8,855 nt of DNA, taken from the NCBI GenBank assembly GCA_031256125.1, contig JAIRRE010000087.1, positions 1-8,855 on the forward strand. Reading direction: 5' to 3'. Below, piece by piece: positions 6,474-8,855 of the stretch. Source of the stretch: Burkholderiaceae bacterium. GTDB taxonomy: Bacteria > Pseudomonadota > Gammaproteobacteria > Burkholderiales > Burkholderiaceae_C. The stretch's first letter is position 1, and every line of letters begins with the position of its first letter. The notes beneath the pieces were generated by a model, which was given only the letters and a program-made list of their open reading frames with translations, had not been told where the DNA came from and searched no databases. Made by a program: the position numbers and the translations under genes.

Positions 6474-8855
6474 ATGACTGTGCCAGTGCCGTCCGCGTCC
6501 GATTCCGCTTTGCCCGCGCCGGCCCGGCTGCGCGAGATTCCGTACAACTACACCAGTTTTTCCGACCGCGAAATCGTCCGGCGGCTGCTGGGCGCACCGG
6601 CCTGGGATACGCTGCTGGCGCTGCGTGAGGAGCGCAATACGGGCCGTTCGGCGCGTATGCTCTACGAGGTACTGGGCGACATCTGGGTAGTGCGGCGCAA
6701 CCCGTATTTGCAGGACGACTTGCTGTCCAGCCCCAAGCGCCGTGCGCTGCTGGTGCAGGCGCTGCGGCACCGGCTGGCGGAAATCGAAAAACGCCGCAAG
6801 CCGCAGGCCGACCCGGCGCGTGACGCGCTGGTGGGGCAGTTGCTGGCGCAGGCCACGCGGGTGGTGGATGCGTTCGACCGCTCCTTTGCCAAGGTGACCG
6901 CGCTGCGCCGCCGCGTCGCGCATGTGCTGGGCCGCCACACGCGCAAGGACAACATCCAGTTCGACGGCCTTTCGCGCGTGAGCCATGTGACCGACGCCAC
7001 CGACTGGCGCGTCGAGCTGCCGCTGGTGGTGCTCACCCCCGACACCGAGGCCGAGGTGGCGGGGCTGGTGCAAGGCTGCATCGAACTGGGTCTGACCATC
7101 ATTCCACGCGGCGGCGGCACCGGCTATACCGGCGGGGCCGTTCCGCTGGACTGGAAAAGCGCCGTCATCAATACCGAAAAGCTAACCGCGCTGGGGCCGG
7201 TGGAACGCATCGCCCTACCGGGGCTGGAGCGGGAAGTACCGACCATCCGCACCGAGGCGGGCGTGGTCACGCAGCGCGTGGCCGACGCCGCCGAAAGCGC
7301 CGCGCTGGTGTTCGCTTGCGACCCGACCAGCGCCGAGGCCAGTTGCATCGGCGGCAACATCGCCATGAACGCCGGGGGCAAAAAGGCCGTGCTGTGGGGC
7401 ACGGCGCTGGACAATCTGGCGAGCTGGCGCATGGTCACGCCCGAAGGGCAGTGGCTGGAGGTCACGCGCATCGGCCACAACCTGGGCAAGATTCACGATG
7501 CGGCGCTGGCGAGCTTTGAACTGGCGTATTTCCAGGCCGACGGCAAAACGCCGATCCGCACCGAGCGGCTGGATATTTCCGGCGCCACGTTCCGCAAAGC
7601 CGGGCTGGGCAAGGACGTGACCGACAAGTTTCTGGCCGGGCTGCCGGGCGTGCAAAAGGAAGGGTGCGACGGCCTCATCACCAGCGCGCGCTGGGTGCTG
7701 CACCGCATGCCCGAACACACGCGCACGGTGTGCCTGGAGTTTTTCGGCCATGCCAAGGACGCGGTACCCAGCATCGTCGAGATCAGGGATTTCATGTTCG
7801 CCGAAAGCGCGCGCAGCGGCACCGTGCTGGCGGGGCTGGAACACCTGGACGAGCGTTACCTGCGCGCGGTCGGCTACACCACCAAGTCGGCGCGCGGGGG
7901 CTTGCCGAAGATGGCGCTGTTCGGCGATATTGCGGGCGATGATGCCGACGCCGTAGCGCGCGCCGCCAGCCAGGTGGTGCGCATCGCCCAGGCGCGCGGG
8001 GGCGAGGGCTTTGTCGCCGTCACACCCGAAGCGCGCAAAAAGTTCTGGGCCGACCGCAAGCGCACTGCCGCCATCTCGCGCCACACCAACGCTTTCAAGA
8101 TCAACGAAGACGTGGTGATTCCGCTGCCGCGCATGGCCGAATACACCGACGGCGTGGAACGCATCAACATCGAACTGTCGCTGCGCAACAAGATCGCTCT
8201 GGCCGACGCACTGGAAGCGTTTTTCGCGGGCGGCCATTTGCCGCTGGACGCGCCCGCCAGCAAGGCCGGAGCGGGCGAACCGCCGTCGCCAGAATTGCTG
8301 GCTGAAAAAGTCGCGCTGGCGCTGGCGCTGATCCGCCAGGTGCGCAGGCAGTGGCAGGACTGGCTCTCGCGCGCCGATGAATTGTTCGCCCCCCTGCAAG
8401 ACCATACACTGCGCGCGAGCTGGAAGACGCAGTTGCGCGCGCCGCTAGAGCGCATCCTCACCGGCGCGGCGTTCGAGCCGATTCTGGCCGAGTGCCGCGC
8501 CATTCACCAGCGCGTGCTCAAAGGCCGCGTGTGGATCGCGCTGCACATGCACGCGGGTGACGGCAACGTGCACACAAACATCCCCGTCAACAGCGACAAC
8601 TACGACATGCTGCGCACCGCGCACGAGGCAGTGGCGCGCGTGATGCAACTGGCCCGCTCGTTGGACGGCGTGATCTCCGGCGAACACGGCATCGGCATCA
8701 CCAAGCTGGCCTTTTTGAGCGACGCGGAACTGGCTCCGTTTGCCGATTACAAGCGCAGAGTCGATCCCGAAGGGCGCTTCAACCGGGGCAAGCTGCTTCG
8801 TAACTTAGAGCCTGCATGCACGACAGATCATCCCTCGCCCGCTTGCGGGAGAGGG
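6474..8855 (+). CDS. FAD-binding oxidoreductase with DUF3683-type N-terminus, 3' end beyond the window
   Basis: This is a large flavoprotein of the glycolate oxidase/D-lactate dehydrogenase (GlcD-like, PCMH-type FAD) superfamily. The frame is open for 794 codons to the window end. Residues about 20-85 ([16 protein letters not shown], then [26 protein letters not shown]) match the DUF3683-type N-terminus of Burkholderiales oxidases. The FAD-binding domain follows, with [11 protein letters not shown] from residue 211 and [21 protein letters not shown] from 282. The C-terminal oxidase domain has [10 protein letters not shown] at 691-700, SGEHGIG at 735-741 and [13 protein letters not shown] at 763-775. 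Homologues I recall run to about 1300 residues and continue into an Fe-S half. Here codons 776 onward ([11 protein letters not shown]) look unlike the family, are AT-richer and use a rare TTA, and lead into a palindromic repeat read in frame as PSPACGRG. No Shine-Dalgarno sequence is visible before the ATG. The substrate (lactate, glycolate or another 2-hydroxy acid) cannot be assigned. Confidence 0.92.
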   Translation, partial: MTVPVPSASDSALPAPARLREIPYNYTSFSDREIVRRLLGAPAWDTLLALREERNTGRSARMLYEVLGDIWVVRRNPYLQDDLLSSPKRRALLVQALRHRLAEIEKRRKPQADPARDALVGQLLAQATRVVDAFDRSFAKVTALRRRVAHVLGRHTRKDNIQFDGLSRVSHVTDATDWRVELPLVVLTPDTEAEVAGLVQGCIELGLTIIPRGGGTGYTGGAVPLDWKSAVINTEKLTALGPVERIALPGLEREVPTIRTEAGVVTQRVADAAESAALVFACDPTSAEASCIGGNIAMNAGGKKAVLWGTALDNLASWRMVTPEGQWLEVTRIGHNLGKIHDAALASFELAYFQADGKTPIRTERLDISGATFRKAGLGKDVTDKFLAGLPGVQKEGCDGLITSARWVLHRMPEHTRTVCLEFFGHAKDAVPSIVEIRDFMFAESARSGTVLAGLEHLDERYLRAVGYTTKSARGGLPKMALFGDIAGDDADAVARAASQVVRIAQARGGEGFVAVTPEARKKFWADRKRTAAISRHTNAFKINEDVVIPLPRMAEYTDGVERINIELSLRNKIALADALEAFFAGGHLPLDAPASKAGAGEPPSPELLAEKVALALALIRQVRRQWQDWLSRADELFAPLQDHTLRASWKTQLRAPLERILTGAAFEPILAECRAIHQRVLKGRVWIALHMHAGDGNVHTNIPVNSDNYDMLRTAHEAVARVMQLARSLDGVISGEHGIGITKLAFLSDAELAPFADYKRRVDPEGRFNRGKLLRNLEPACTTDHPSPACGRG
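8832..8855 (-). repeat. REP-like palindromic repeat at the window end, inside the open frame
   Basis: Arms CCCTCGCCCGC (8832-8842) and GCGGGAGAGGG (8845-8855) flank a TT centre and pair with one mismatch, giving a strong 24-nt hairpin. It is the inverted counterpart of the copy at 3754-3777, with 21 of 24 bases matching by eye. The element may extend past the window. It lies in the reading frame of the FAD oxidoreductase. Confidence 0.7.

Noticed and set aside
6350..6547. N-terminal extension of the patatin gene to an earlier start at 6547
   Set aside because: It would overlap the divergent oxidoreductase start, adds residues unlike patatin proteins, and ignores the GGAG correctly spaced before the ATG at 6349.
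7215..8405. Long minus-strand open frame (396 codons) opposite the FAD oxidoreductase
   Set aside because: Antisense shadow of a GC-rich gene: the composition is rich in Arg, Ala, Gln and His with no recognisable domain, and the plus strand encodes clear flavoprotein motifs over the same stretch.
1..8855. A new multi-gene system, CRISPR array, prophage, insertion sequence or defence island
   Set aside because: All five spaces between genes are accounted for, every gene falls in a familiar family, and no transposase, integrase, direct-repeat array or RNA gene is visible.

Overview
The window is GC-rich DNA that is almost entirely coding. It reads as a chromosomal segment from a betaproteobacterium of the order Burkholderiales, most likely Comamonadaceae or a close relative. 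The grounds are the leuS-lptE-holA gene order, protein signatures typical of that group (LeuRS text such as TTRADTIMG and the [10 protein letters not shown] variant; a FAD oxidoreductase with the DUF3683-type N-terminus), heavy use of GC-ending codons, and a short dispersed palindrome of the CCCTCTCCCG...CGGGAGAGGG type. The assignment rests on recall of these families, not on a search.

Layout. Positions 1-3737 (+) form a housekeeping operon: the 3' four-fifths of leuS (leucyl-tRNA synthetase), then lptE (outer-membrane LPS-assembly lipoprotein), then holA (DNA polymerase III delta, the clamp-loader subunit). Gaps are 4 and 10 nt, and the holA ribosome-binding site overlaps the lptE stop codon. 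A 63-nt gap (3738-3800) carries a degenerate copy of the palindrome and separates holA from a convergent minus-strand pair.

Positions 6349-3801 (-) hold a two-gene unit. A cytoplasmic patatin-like serine acyl hydrolase is followed, with a 4-nt GTGA stop/start overlap, by a GntP-family permease. The tight coupling suggests a joint role in handling a small organic acid and an ester or lipid-type substrate; (R)-3-hydroxybutyrate/PHB metabolism is a reasonable but unproven guess.

A 124-nt divergent intergenic region (6350-6473) separates the patatin gene from a large plus-strand FAD-binding oxidoreductase (6474 to the window end, still open). In homologues as I recall them, the FAD-oxidase half is followed by a C-terminal Fe-S half. 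Here, just after the conserved end of the FAD-oxidase half, the reading frame enters an AT-richer stretch and then a near-perfect 24-nt palindrome of the same repeat family seen after holA. The window ends at the palindrome's last base, so it is undecided whether this is an in-frame repeat insertion in the interdomain linker or the end of a shortened gene.

I found no mobile-element genes, CRISPR array, RNA gene, defence locus or obviously new multi-gene system. The most interesting points are the repeat inside the oxidoreductase frame, its inverted partner 5 kb away, the coupled patatin-permease pair, and a twin-arginine-like signal on LptE.
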